From Cyclobacterium jeungdonense (GTDB lineage Bacteria; Bacteroidota; Bacteroidia; Cytophagales; Cyclobacteriaceae): a DNA stretch of 64,000 bases. The stretch is from assembly GCF_010994275.1 (NCBI RefSeq), contig NZ_WMCD01000010.1:186001-250000 (forward strand), written 5' to 3'. How positions within the stretch are numbered: position 1 is the first letter of the stretch; each line of letters opens with the position of its first letter. The position numbers were made by a program, and so were the translations under genes. The notes under the pieces are model-generated. The model did not search any database. It saw only the letters and a program-made list of their open reading frames with translations, and was not told the DNA's origin. Positions 41,932-49,648 of the stretch are shown here, piece after piece.

Positions 41932-42558
41932 TCAGAGTGCCTGCCAGAATTCGGCTCCCAGCATGCACAATTCTTCATCTTCGGGTTGGCCGGGTTCTCC
42001 ATCTTCCCTTCTGGGGATGGCCGGATCCAGCTGTCCACAGGGGCAGGTTTGGAAATGGGCGGAAAGGACTTTGGCTCTGTCGATCTGCCCGGGGGTACAG
42101 CAGTCTTTGATAAGATCATCCAGAAAGGTCTCCCAGTGGAATGGTGGTTTTGAAGTAGGTGTTATATAGGTGATTTCCACTTCTGATGAAGTATCATAGG
42201 ATTGGCCTTCAGCAATATTTTCTTGGGGAATGGTAAGGGTATAATTCCGGGCCATTTCATCGGTTATTTCAGCAGCACACCTCATTAACTCCTGCTCTAT
42301 TTCCTTACTCACTTCTTCTAGTGTTTCCTTGACCATCTGAGACCTTATCCACTCCGAAAACGGGGGCTCGTAGTAGGTTTTCTTATCCGTTTTTAATCTT
42401 TCCCAGTGAGCGATGTAGTCCGGGGCATCGGTAGCACTGGCCTGTATATCCCGGATAATGTAGATGATCCCGGCTATGCAGGCCATCAGGATCAGGATAC
42501 CGGCCAGGATGAGGTAGCCGTATTGGATGGGGGTGATGAATTCGTGTCCTTGTAGCAT
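41932..42558 (-). CDS. Membrane-anchored early phage protein
   Basis: Start taken at ATG 42558 (MLQGHEFITPIQYGYL); the frame upstream lies within the methylase gene. The 208-residue protein has one N-terminal transmembrane helix (GYLILAGILILMACIAGIIY), a charged cytoplasmic middle and a C-terminal CPCGQ motif. Function unknown; a membrane-associated replication or exclusion factor is possible. Confidence 0.55.
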   Translation of the reverse strand: MLQGHEFITPIQYGYLILAGILILMACIAGIIYIIRDIQASATDAPDYIAHWERLKTDKKTYYEPPFSEWIRSQMVKETLEEVSKEIEQELMRCAAEITDEMARNYTLTIPQENIAEGQSYDTSSEVEITYITPTSKPPFHWETFLDDLIKDCCTPGQIDRAKVLSAHFQTCPCGQLDPAIPRREDGEPGQPEDEELCMLGAEFWQAL

Positions 42559-42560
42559 GA

Positions 42561-44105
42561 TCAGGCTGTTTTTTTGGTTCGTGATTTTTTCCTGGAATAG
42601 CCAAGGTTGAATTTGCCCTGGCAGGCTACCTGGTTGAATTTTGCCCGGAGGGCTTCGTCTTTCCACTTCAGGTGGATGGTGCCTTTCTTGTAGCAGCGGA
42701 TCCAGAAGAATGCGCTTGGGTGCCAGGACTGGTCGCCTATGCCTACCTGCCGTATGGCATTTTTCAGACTTAGATTGGTGTGTTTCTGCTCGCTGTCTTT
42801 GGCATTTTCCATGGCCCAGCCTTCGGGGAGCTTGTCCAGGCTGTCGAAGTCGGTACCGGTGAGGTAGCACATCACCCGGTCGATGTCTGAGAATTCGTCC
42901 CATCGGCGGTGATTGACCGAATAATGGCTGCCGAACCCCATTTCTATATAATGGGGTAGTATCACCTTTGGCCCTACTACCCAGGCTTCGTTGGTCTTCC
43001 AGCCTTCGGGGTGGATGCGGTTGGCACAGTGGTACTTGGTAAAAATGTCGAATACCTCGATCACGGCATCATTTAGGATTTTGTCCTTGTTCTGGACGAT
43101 CATCATGATGAGGGCATGGATATTTTCCCGGGTGAGGTCCATGGCTCCATGTGATTTGGCAAATTCCTCAAAGGTCTTTCGGGCGGAATTGGTCAGGTAC
43201 TTTTCGATCTGGAGTTTGGAAAGGATGCTCTTCCAGGCGCAATACTTGAAGGTGTCCATAAAGGCATTGTACCTGCCGGTGTCGGTACTTTCGTCCTTGC
43301 AGGATGCCGCTGCCATATCCAGGATATGATCGGTACTCCGCAGTATGGGGCCGGAAAAAGACTCCAGGGCATTCCGTGCTTTGATGTAATCGGTAAAGGC
43401 CTCTTTGGTCTTTTCATAGCAGCGGAGCAGGCTGCCGGTGAAATCATTTACCGCTACGGAATCGCCTACCATTTTGTCACTGAACTCCACTTTGGCTTCT
43501 TCGGTGACGTTCTGGAAGGTGAAGTCCACTTTGGATTTGCCTTCCTTAATTAGCCTGACGATGCACGTTTCTACTTCTGTCCTTCGCTCGGCATCTGTAA
43601 ATACCGGACCGATGTGCTCCACCGATCCGTGGTCATGGATCAGGCGAGTGAGCAGCTTTCTGTTTTCGGAATAGGGATTGCGTACCGTCTCGCTATTGAG
43701 CAGGCAGATGATGCTGCCCCGCTGCAGTATCTCCCACATGTGTAGCAGGTGCCGGTCTCCAGAGGAAAAGGGTGGATTGGCAATGATCAGGTCAAAGCAG
43801 TAGTCGCCATCGTATTGCATGAAGTCATTACCGATGACCTTGTAGCCCTTGCCCTGGAGGATATGCGCCAGGTTGGGATCCTGCTCTATGGCATAGAGGT
43901 GCTGGCTTCGGACGTGTCCCTGCTCCTTAAGGAAGTCCAGGATATTACCGCTGCCTGCCGATGGCTCCAGGATGTGCAGTCCGGCAAGCTTGTAGTGTCC
44001 CCTGACGTGGTTGTGTTCCCGCCAAGATTCCTGATGGTAGGGAGCCAGCATTTTTTTGATTACCTCCGGGGGAGTGGGGTAAAAATCTTTGTTTTCTCGG
44101 TACAT
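42561..44105 (-). CDS. N6-adenine DNA methyltransferase (DUF4942-type)
   Basis: A 514-residue protein. HILEPSAGSGNIL near residue 50 is AdoMet motif I and LIIANPPFSSG near residue 108 the NPPF catalytic motif. The C-terminal half contains DFDSLDKLP and the WKDEALRAKFNQ block of DUF4942. It is an orphan methylase of a type common on phages; its recognition sequence is unknown. Confidence 0.87.
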   Translation of the reverse strand: MYRENKDFYPTPPEVIKKMLAPYHQESWREHNHVRGHYKLAGLHILEPSAGSGNILDFLKEQGHVRSQHLYAIEQDPNLAHILQGKGYKVIGNDFMQYDGDYCFDLIIANPPFSSGDRHLLHMWEILQRGSIICLLNSETVRNPYSENRKLLTRLIHDHGSVEHIGPVFTDAERRTEVETCIVRLIKEGKSKVDFTFQNVTEEAKVEFSDKMVGDSVAVNDFTGSLLRCYEKTKEAFTDYIKARNALESFSGPILRSTDHILDMAAASCKDESTDTGRYNAFMDTFKYCAWKSILSKLQIEKYLTNSARKTFEEFAKSHGAMDLTRENIHALIMMIVQNKDKILNDAVIEVFDIFTKYHCANRIHPEGWKTNEAWVVGPKVILPHYIEMGFGSHYSVNHRRWDEFSDIDRVMCYLTGTDFDSLDKLPEGWAMENAKDSEQKHTNLSLKNAIRQVGIGDQSWHPSAFFWIRCYKKGTIHLKWKDEALRAKFNQVACQGKFNLGYSRKKSRTKKTA

Positions 44106-44106
44106 G

Positions 44107-44361
44107 TCAGTCTTCTTTTTGCCAGGCGATTACCGGGCAGTGAATGGCTATGGTTTCGTTGAGGTGCAGCACGTAATCCCACTGCTCCCGCTCGATCAGC
44201 TCTACCTTATAGATTTCCAGTTGGTGCGCTTCGGCTACTTCCAGGAGGTAGGCGATCAGTCGGTGGTACACCTTCTGCCGGTTCATGGCATGCAGGTAGA
44301 AGTCCCTGAAGCGGCGGCTGCAGGTATCGGTATAGTGAGCGGTGAAGGCCTTGTAGTCCAT
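44107..44361 (-). CDS. Small early phage protein
   Basis: An 84-residue protein (MDYKAFTAHYTDTCSRRF). It lies between the methylase and a membrane protein, spaced by one and six bases. Unknown function. Confidence 0.5.
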   Translation of the reverse strand: MDYKAFTAHYTDTCSRRFRDFYLHAMNRQKVYHRLIAYLLEVAEAHQLEIYKVELIEREQWDYVLHLNETIAIHCPVIAWQKED

Positions 44362-44367
44362 GGTGCG

Positions 44368-44715
44368 TTATTTTAGGATGACGTACTGGATGTGTACAAA
44401 GTCTGCATGGTCCAGATCCCTGAGGCGGTTCAGGTCTAGCTCATATTCATTGCCCTGGCTAAAGATGTATCCGTCGAGGGAGCGGATCTTTTCGGGTGGA
44501 TATTGCTTGTGAAGCTGATCCTCCTTATCGGCAATGGCTTGCAGCAGGCGCTGCTTCCGGTCATCCATGCGCATGGTCTCCGGAAAGGCCACGGTAAGTT
44601 CCTCAATGGTCTGGATGGATATCATCCGCCGGACGATAAAAGCAATGAGGACGATCACCGTGAATGCGGATAATACCATCATAAAAGCGATAGAAATAGG
44701 CATAAGGTCATTCAT
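44368..44715 (-). CDS. Small membrane protein in the early operon
   Basis: A 115-residue protein with one strong N-terminal membrane helix (ISIAFMMVLSAFTVIVLIAF) followed by a charged cytoplasmic domain. Overlaps the upstream ASCH-like gene. Unknown function. Confidence 0.55.
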   Translation of the reverse strand: MNDLMPISIAFMMVLSAFTVIVLIAFIVRRMISIQTIEELTVAFPETMRMDDRKQRLLQAIADKEDQLHKQYPPEKIRSLDGYIFSQGNEYELDLNRLRDLDHADFVHIQYVILK

Positions 44716-45502
44716 GTGATACCTCCTTTTCCTTTCCGGTGATCTGCAGGTAGTTTTCCAGAATGGTATCGTCCGATGGGCGTCCGGTCTTGGAGAGGAT
44801 GCGGTACTGGACTACCCAAACCCAGGGATTGGAGTCACGTGATTTTTTCCCGTTGATAGATTCCCACAGAGATAAAAATGAACTTATTGCCTCCCTCCAA
44901 TTTGAAGCCCAGTGACGGGGGAAACCCTGATATGGTATCTTATTTGCCGATGAGTAACATCGATACCGTACTTCCTGGAATAATTGAATGAATTTGAATT
45001 CAATCCCCTCCGCCTTTGCATCCGCCTCACTTATATCCTGCAACCGCTCCACCCGGATATCTTCTACCATCAGCCAGAGTCGGGCGGCGGACTTGGGCAT
45101 GTGGATGGAGGGATTCCATCTAATACCCATTTCCGTCATTGTCACTTCCCATCCATAAGGGTCACAACGAGCCTCAGTTTTATATCTAATTCCTTCTGGA
45201 AATACGGCCCAGGTCTCCCTTGCCCAAAGTAGGTCTCCGGGCTTTCCGTATGGGCAAAAGAAGTCTAATCCTGATTGATCCGGATAATTGACATGCTTGA
45301 AAAAAAACCGATTGATTAATTTAATGTCAAATAGCCACAATGAAGGGTCATTTATGTTGAGGTACTCAAGCCCTTTTCCTCGCCTGGTCTGCGTCTTCCG
45401 ATCTTCCAAATTGGCCTGGACCATTTCGGTCTGAAATAGGATGGGCCGCTCGGTGATCAGGTGACCGTATAGGTAAAACTGGTTTGGTTTGAGTTTAGCC
45501 AT
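44708..45502 (-). CDS. ASCH-like phage protein
   Basis: A 264-residue protein with RPILFQTEMVQANLEDRKTQ, CPYGKPGDLLWARETW and IHMPKSAARLWL, the conserved blocks of the phage ASCH/'morphogenetic' family. The fold is thought to bind RNA or modified nucleosides. It is coupled to neighbours by overlaps at both ends. Confidence 0.75.
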   Translation of the reverse strand: MAKLKPNQFYLYGHLITERPILFQTEMVQANLEDRKTQTRRGKGLEYLNINDPSLWLFDIKLINRFFFKHVNYPDQSGLDFFCPYGKPGDLLWARETWAVFPEGIRYKTEARCDPYGWEVTMTEMGIRWNPSIHMPKSAARLWLMVEDIRVERLQDISEADAKAEGIEFKFIQLFQEVRYRCYSSANKIPYQGFPRHWASNWREAISSFLSLWESINGKKSRDSNPWVWVVQYRILSKTGRPSDDTILENYLQITGKEKEVSHE

Positions 45503-46016
45503 TGGAGGCCTCCTTTCTTATAATAGTCCGGTATCTCAATAGGAATAATTCCTTGGCAAAATTTGAATCCAATGGTTCATATTCACTGTCATTATCTACT
45601 CTGAGATTCGAATGCTCATATTCCAGCTGTCTTTTATCCTCAGCCTTTACCGTCCGACATACTGGGTAAGGGAATCCGAATTTTCGGGCTATGGCTAGCA
45701 TCAGCTTTTCTTCTAATGCGATATAGTCAGGGAGGTGCTTTTTGATGGGTTTGGGGATATCCATCAGGTAAGCCTCCGATGCATCGTGCAGCAGTCCCTG
45801 TAGCGCGAAAATATGTGGCACTGCCATGGACACATAAAAGGAATGCTCTGCCACCGAAAGGAACCTTCTGGTCTGCCCTGCAAATCGGGGGACATGACTC
45901 AGCCCGTGGGCGATGTCTTCTATGCAGATATGATCCGGATCCGGGTCGAATACATTGAGGTAATGCCCGGAGTAAGTCAGGATGGTGTCTCCTGCGTAAA
46001 GGGTGGGATCAGACAT
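45495..46016 (-). CDS. HD-domain phosphohydrolase
   Basis: A 173-residue YfbR-like protein: SVAEHSFYVS, LLHDASEAYLMDIPKP and later EDKRQLEYEH supply the metal-binding His/Asp set. Relatives remove phosphate from dNMPs. In a phage early operon it may adjust the nucleotide pool together with the ThyA-like enzyme. Confidence 0.82.
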   Translation of the reverse strand: MSDPTLYAGDTILTYSGHYLNVFDPDPDHICIEDIAHGLSHVPRFAGQTRRFLSVAEHSFYVSMAVPHIFALQGLLHDASEAYLMDIPKPIKKHLPDYIALEEKLMLAIARKFGFPYPVCRTVKAEDKRQLEYEHSNLRVDNDSEYEPLDSNFAKELFLLRYRTIIRKEASNG

Positions 46017-46644
46017 CTTTCACCTCCTTTCCTACTTTGGTTCTATCCAGGTGGTCGGAATGGACTTGTCTCGTTGCAATTGCATTGAGGTGCGAAAGGG
46101 GTATTAATTGATGATCTCCATGGCATCCGTCCTGAATTTTTTTCGCTTCCTCGTAGGTAAACCGGTGTGCCTTGTCGATATCGGTCGTATACCCTGCCCT
46201 ACCCTCTCTCCATAACAGTAGAGAATTCCCCACGTATTTCTTGGTCCATACCAGGTAGCTTTCCTCTTCTGGTAGCTTTTCTAAGACTACCCGGTAATCC
46301 GGCTTACCTTCCTTCGTGATGATGCGTTCGTATTTAGGCGCTTTGGAAGCAGGCCTCCCCATCCAATCTATGAGTACATTGATGAAATTGCTCGTGTACT
46401 CCTTTTTGACCATCCACAGGTTGGAATCAGCGAATCCGATATATATATTTTCTGATAGGTCGGAATAGGCAAGACCAATGCTCTCATATAGTTTCTGAGC
46501 GATTTCCTGGAAATCATCGATGCTGATATTGTATCTGTCAGCGAGGGCTTCTTCCACCACATCATCATCTTCGTCTCCATTTAATTCCAGGACGACATAG
46601 AGTAATTCCCAGATGTCCATTGAAGTAATTCTTTCATCAGCCAT
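46009..46644 (-). CDS. Early phage protein, unknown
   Basis: A 211-residue acidic protein (ELNGDEDDDVVEEALADRY). I see no catalytic motif. It overlaps both neighbours by eight bases. Confidence 0.5.
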   Translation of the reverse strand: MADERITSMDIWELLYVVLELNGDEDDDVVEEALADRYNISIDDFQEIAQKLYESIGLAYSDLSENIYIGFADSNLWMVKKEYTSNFINVLIDWMGRPASKAPKYERIITKEGKPDYRVVLEKLPEEESYLVWTKKYVGNSLLLWREGRAGYTTDIDKAHRFTYEEAKKIQDGCHGDHQLIPLSHLNAIATRQVHSDHLDRTKVGKEVKDV

Positions 46645-46852
46645 TGGTCACCTCCTCTTCATTATTGGTACCTTCTATATGGATGGTATGAAATGAATCC
46701 CATGCCATCATCCTGTCTTCGGCGCAGGGGGTGGGCTTAAGCTGGGTGGTGTTGTATCCGTTTTTTTCAAGTGCAGCTTGCAGGATTTCAAGAATCCTTG
46801 TTTTGCCGGCTCCCTGTTTTCCGGTAATTTTGATATTTACTTCCCTACCCAT
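46637..46852 (-). CDS. Tiny P-loop protein
   Basis: A 71-residue protein with VNIKITGKQGAGKTRIL, a perfect Walker A motif, but no room for a full NTPase fold. It may bind a nucleotide or be the remnant of a kinase. Coupled to both neighbouring genes. Confidence 0.55.
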   Translation of the reverse strand: MGREVNIKITGKQGAGKTRILEILQAALEKNGYNTTQLKPTPCAEDRMMAWDSFHTIHIEGTNNEEEVTNG

Positions 46853-47165
46853 TGGTAACCTCCCTTTCTTCTGTGATGGTAATGGGTCGCTCGTTAGTGT
46901 AGGCTACCGGGACGGTGCTGCCCAGGGGTACTGGGGCGGTCATTTCTTGAAAATCTTGTGCGGTGTATCGCTTGCGGTCGTTGACGCGAACTACGAAATC
47001 AAAATAACCCTGCATGCAGTGTTCGAGCTGGGGCGATACTTTGTGCAACTTCTGTCCCCGGTAGCAGATATCTACCTGATACAGTCCGCCATGGTGGACT
47101 ATGGGCGGAAGCTGGTAGGGCGGTGTATTGAGTATCTTACTGGTGATCTGTTCTAGATTGTACAT
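46845..47165 (-). CDS. Early phage protein, unknown
   Basis: A 106-residue protein (MYNLEQITSKILNTPPYQLP). No recognised domain. It ends TNG, the same last residues as the following tiny P-loop gene, probably from a shared overlap sequence. Confidence 0.5.
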   Translation of the reverse strand: MYNLEQITSKILNTPPYQLPPIVHHGGLYQVDICYRGQKLHKVSPQLEHCMQGYFDFVVRVNDRKRYTAQDFQEMTAPVPLGSTVPVAYTNERPITITEEREVTNG

Positions 47166-47442
47166 GTGTCGGACATTTGGTGATTTGGATAAATTCTGCT
47201 TTGAGCTGATCAGAAATCAATATCTCATGGTCTCCGAATAACTGGATCTGAACGGCATCCCGGCAGCGCATGTCTTTTGGCCGGTGCTGCAGCCGCCAGT
47301 ATTCGAGTTGACGGGCCAGCTCGTCGAAGCTGGCAAAGACCTGGTCTTCTTCCTCGATGTACTGCTTGCACTGCTTTACCCATTCCATCATCACGATCAT
47401 GGTGGGATTGCTTAGGTCGCTGGTTTTGTAGCGAATGTTCAT
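47137..47442 (-). CDS. Early phage protein, unknown
   Basis: A 101-residue protein (MNIRYKTSDLSNPTMIVMM). Overlaps the next gene by 29 bases. No motif. Confidence 0.45.
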   Translation of the reverse strand: MNIRYKTSDLSNPTMIVMMEWVKQCKQYIEEEDQVFASFDELARQLEYWRLQHRPKDMRCRDAVQIQLFGDHEILISDQLKAEFIQITKCPTHVQSRTDHQ

Positions 47443-47657
47443 TGGAAAAGGGATTTGACTTTTCTTCCGGCCCGTTGGGCTTTCCTGATTGTGGTATTTA
47501 CCTTACCCTTGTAGATACTTCGGGTCTCCTGTGCCAGCATCACGCAGGTGGCAAAAGCGATGGCGGTCAGGCAAATTGCCAGACGTACTTTAAATTTCCT
47601 GTTCTCCTGAGGATCGGTCTCGATTCCCAGGTACCTGTTTCGGTGAATTGTCTCCAT
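47439..47657 (-). CDS. Small early protein with one membrane span
   Basis: A 72-residue protein with a hydrophobic helix (LAICLTAIAFATCVMLA) and a basic C terminus (KAQRAGRKVKSLFQ). Overlap ATGA with the following gene. Confidence 0.5.
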   Translation of the reverse strand: METIHRNRYLGIETDPQENRKFKVRLAICLTAIAFATCVMLAQETRSIYKGKVNTTIRKAQRAGRKVKSLFQ

Positions 47658-47898
47658 GATGATTTTCGTTTAAAATGTGCTCGATGCGCAGCCTGGTATG
47701 GGGAAAAAATGCGACATCGGTGATGGTCTTGATTTCTGCCTCAATATTTTTGAGGTGCTTTTTCTGAAAGTACAGGTCCAGCATGTTTCTGATAGGATTT
47801 CCTTTGAACCTGTAAAGGCTTCTTCCTAGGTTTTTGATGTACCTTTTGGTGGTGCGCTGGTCTTTCAGCAGTAGCCTGATATAGGATGAATCTTTCAT
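47590..47898 (-). CDS. Basic early protein, unknown
   Basis: A 102-residue Lys/Arg-rich protein starting MKDSSYIRLLLKDQRTTKRY. It shares 68 bases with the next gene. Unknown function. Confidence 0.45.
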   Translation of the reverse strand: MKDSSYIRLLLKDQRTTKRYIKNLGRSLYRFKGNPIRNMLDLYFQKKHLKNIEAEIKTITDVAFFPHTRLRIEHILNENHHGDNSPKQVPGNRDRSSGEQEI

Positions 47899-48164
47899 AA
47901 TCCTCTGGATTGCTGGATCAGATCGAGCATCCGCTGACGGAGCTTTGCATACCTGCTTCTGGGATCGGGAAGGATCAGGAGGATGTCCTGCTCCACCTGG
48001 GCTACAGCCCTGAGCTGTGCCGCTTCGCTTTTGCCGGCAAAGAAGTCCGCCACCCGGTTGATCCGGGAGATGGCTTTCATTTTTCCGGCTTCCATGCTGT
48101 TCGCTATCTGGTAAGCCTTCTCCCGGCTTTTAGCGAATTTTTTGAGTTTGTGTAGTGTGTTCAT
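47895..48164 (-). CDS. Early protein, second gene of the leftward operon
   Basis: An 89-residue basic helical protein (LHKLKKFAKSREKAYQIAN). Just upstream lies the operator-like AGTGAATTTCGCT (48166-48178), inside the end of the Cro-like gene. Confidence 0.5.
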   Translation of the reverse strand: MNTLHKLKKFAKSREKAYQIANSMEAGKMKAISRINRVADFFAGKSEAAQLRAVAQVEQDILLILPDPRSRYAKLRQRMLDLIQQSRGL

Positions 48165-48388
48165 TAGTGAATTTCGCTAGTCATTACTTCTTCCGGATTG
48201 ATCTCGGTGACTCGCTTTACCCAGGCCTTGATGGAGATCAGTTCCGATACACTGATATCGGTCTTGTTGGTCCCCTCTACCAGCTGGGTAAAACGCCGCC
48301 TACTGAGCCCCATGGCCTTTAGAGCTTCATCAGTAGGCCTTACATCCTCAATCCCGGCTTCTTCAAATAATTTCTTGATTGCAATCAT
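48164..48388 (-). CDS. Small HTH protein, Cro-like
   Basis: A 74-residue protein with an HTH-like stretch (TDEALKAMGLSRRRFTQLV). It is the first gene of the long leftward operon and diverges from the plus-strand repressor gene across a 167-base control region. This position is typical of a Cro-type lytic regulator. Confidence 0.65.
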   Translation of the reverse strand: MIAIKKLFEEAGIEDVRPTDEALKAMGLSRRRFTQLVEGTNKTDISVSELISIKAWVKRVTEINPEEVMTSEIH

Positions 48389-48418
48389 TTTTTAATTTGA
48401 TAAGTAACTTATTCGCTT

Positions 48419-48548
48419 TTGTTACGTAACAAGATTAGCGATTTTCACTTTTTATTGCAAGTGTTTTCAGCTTTTTATTAGCTATTTTCGCCTATTGTAT
48501 TGGTTCCCAGTTAGTTAAATTTGCTAGTAAATGCTAGGGAATTTCACT
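48419..48548. promoter_or_regulatory. Divergent immunity control region with operators
   Basis: Leftward promoter: TTG at 48460-48458, 20-base spacer, TAATCTTG at 48437-48430, with operator AGCGATTTTCACT (48437-48449) in the spacer. Rightward promoter: TTG near 48495 and TAAATTTG at 48516-48523, flanked by AGCTATTTTCGCC (48480) and AGGGAATTTCACT (48536). A further palindrome, TTGTTACGTAACAA, lies at 48419-48432. Confidence 0.7.
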
Positions 48549-48555
48549 ACAAACA

Positions 48556-48978
48556 ATGGCGAAGAATTTAAATAAGGAAATGGTCAAGAAAGAAACTGAT
48601 CGGTTTAACAGGGATGTATCCCTGAACCTTAAGCGGCTCCGGGAGGAGCGGAATTTTACCCAAGAGTATATGGCAGAGTGTATCGGGAAGGATTATTCAT
48701 CCGGATATGCTACGCTTGAACAGGGTAAAAAGAAGCTCAGCTTTGAGGATGCCGTAAAAATCAGCGAGTGCCTGAACGTACCCCTGATGAGAATTTTGAA
48801 TCCTTCTTTCGACCCATCAAAAGAAAATGTTTCTGAGGAAGAAAGACCGCTTTATGGCAAGCCCAAAAAATCGTCGATGCAAATCTCCGTCACGCTTACC
48901 GGTGACTTCGGAGACCTTCAAAAACAAATCCGCCTTTTGGAAAAAGTGAACGAAATCCTGGCAAACGATTCAGTTTAA
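48556..48978 (+). CDS. XRE-family phage repressor
   Basis: A 140-residue protein. Residues about 20-80 form a Cro/CI-type HTH: NLKRLREERNFTQEYMAE followed by YATLEQGKKKLS. The C-terminal part is short and has a final helix (LQKQIRLLEKVNEIL) that may mediate oligomerisation; no LexA-type protease motif is seen. It diverges from the early operon and probably binds the 13-bp dyads to maintain lysogeny. Confidence 0.85.
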   Translation: MAKNLNKEMVKKETDRFNRDVSLNLKRLREERNFTQEYMAECIGKDYSSGYATLEQGKKKLSFEDAVKISECLNVPLMRILNPSFDPSKENVSEEERPLYGKPKKSSMQISVTLTGDFGDLQKQIRLLEKVNEILANDSV

Positions 48979-49058
48979 CGAGCAAAAGTTTCCAAGAAGC
49001 CCCGTAACTAATTGATAAAAAGGGTATTACTATAACCCTGGTCGGCCAACGTTTTACC

Positions 49059-49098
49059 GGCCCAATTTAGGAGAAATCTTAAGTTGGGCCGGTTTTTT
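49059..49098 (+). terminator. Intrinsic terminator after the repressor
   Basis: ACCGGCCCAA/TTGGGCCGGT is a perfect ten-pair stem followed by six T residues on the plus strand, about 80 bases after the repressor stop. It also marks the last phage-like feature. Confidence 0.85.
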
Positions 49099-49153
49099 AT
49101 TGGTTAATTTCGGGCAATGTGAGGCTGTTAGACTGAGGGACGAAGAGGTGTTT

Positions 49154-49202
49154 GGATTGCGTAGGGAAGAACGGATAGTTACAGGGTTTTTTGTCACGAA
49201 GG
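49154..49202. repeat. Host interspersed repeat, copy 1
   Basis: GGATTGCGTAGGGA...CGGATAGTTACAGG...TTTTTTGTCACGAAGG. The same block recurs at 51845-51886 and 51922-51971, flanking the gamma-glutamyltranspeptidase gene. Confidence 0.75.
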
Positions 49203-49309
49203 GAACCGAGGAGGCGCTAAGGACACGAAGATTTTTCGAGATTGGTTAGTTAAGTTAGAAGGATTTTCAACAGCCCGATCTTACCAGAACTATTACATTT
49301 TAGATCACC

Positions 49310-49625
49310 TAATCATGTCATCCCTTCGGGATTTAATTTACGGGTTAATTATTCTTTTTCTATAATCTTATCATCCCTTCGGGATTGGGTTATGGCACTC
49401 CTTCGGGTGTTAAGGCTTGGCATTGATGATTCATTTTCTGTTTACTACTCACATCTCATTCGATTTTGCAACTTATCACCCAACTATTAAGCATGTCAAT
49501 AAAGAAGACCTATTCTCGCTTTAATGCAGATGTAATTTCCGATAATCCCGAAGGGATGCAAGGATTATAGCTAATTGAAAACCAGCTATATTGTAAACCC
49601 CATAGGGGTGACATTTCTATCGTTA
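49310..49625. repeat. Cluster of REP-like palindromes
   Basis: ATCCCTTCGGGAT occurs at 49320 and 49373, CACTCCTTCGGGTG at 49396, ATCCCGAAGGGAT at 49545 and ACCCCATAGGGGT at 49597. They look like repetitive extragenic palindromes. The stretch 49100-49648 holds no gene that I see; the right prophage boundary is probably within it. Confidence 0.65.
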
Positions 49626-49648
49626 GAAAAGAATTTATGAATACACCC

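Noticed and set aside
49310..49625. CRISPR array
   Set aside because: The palindromes are irregularly spaced and differ in sequence, with no spacers of constant length and no cas genes.
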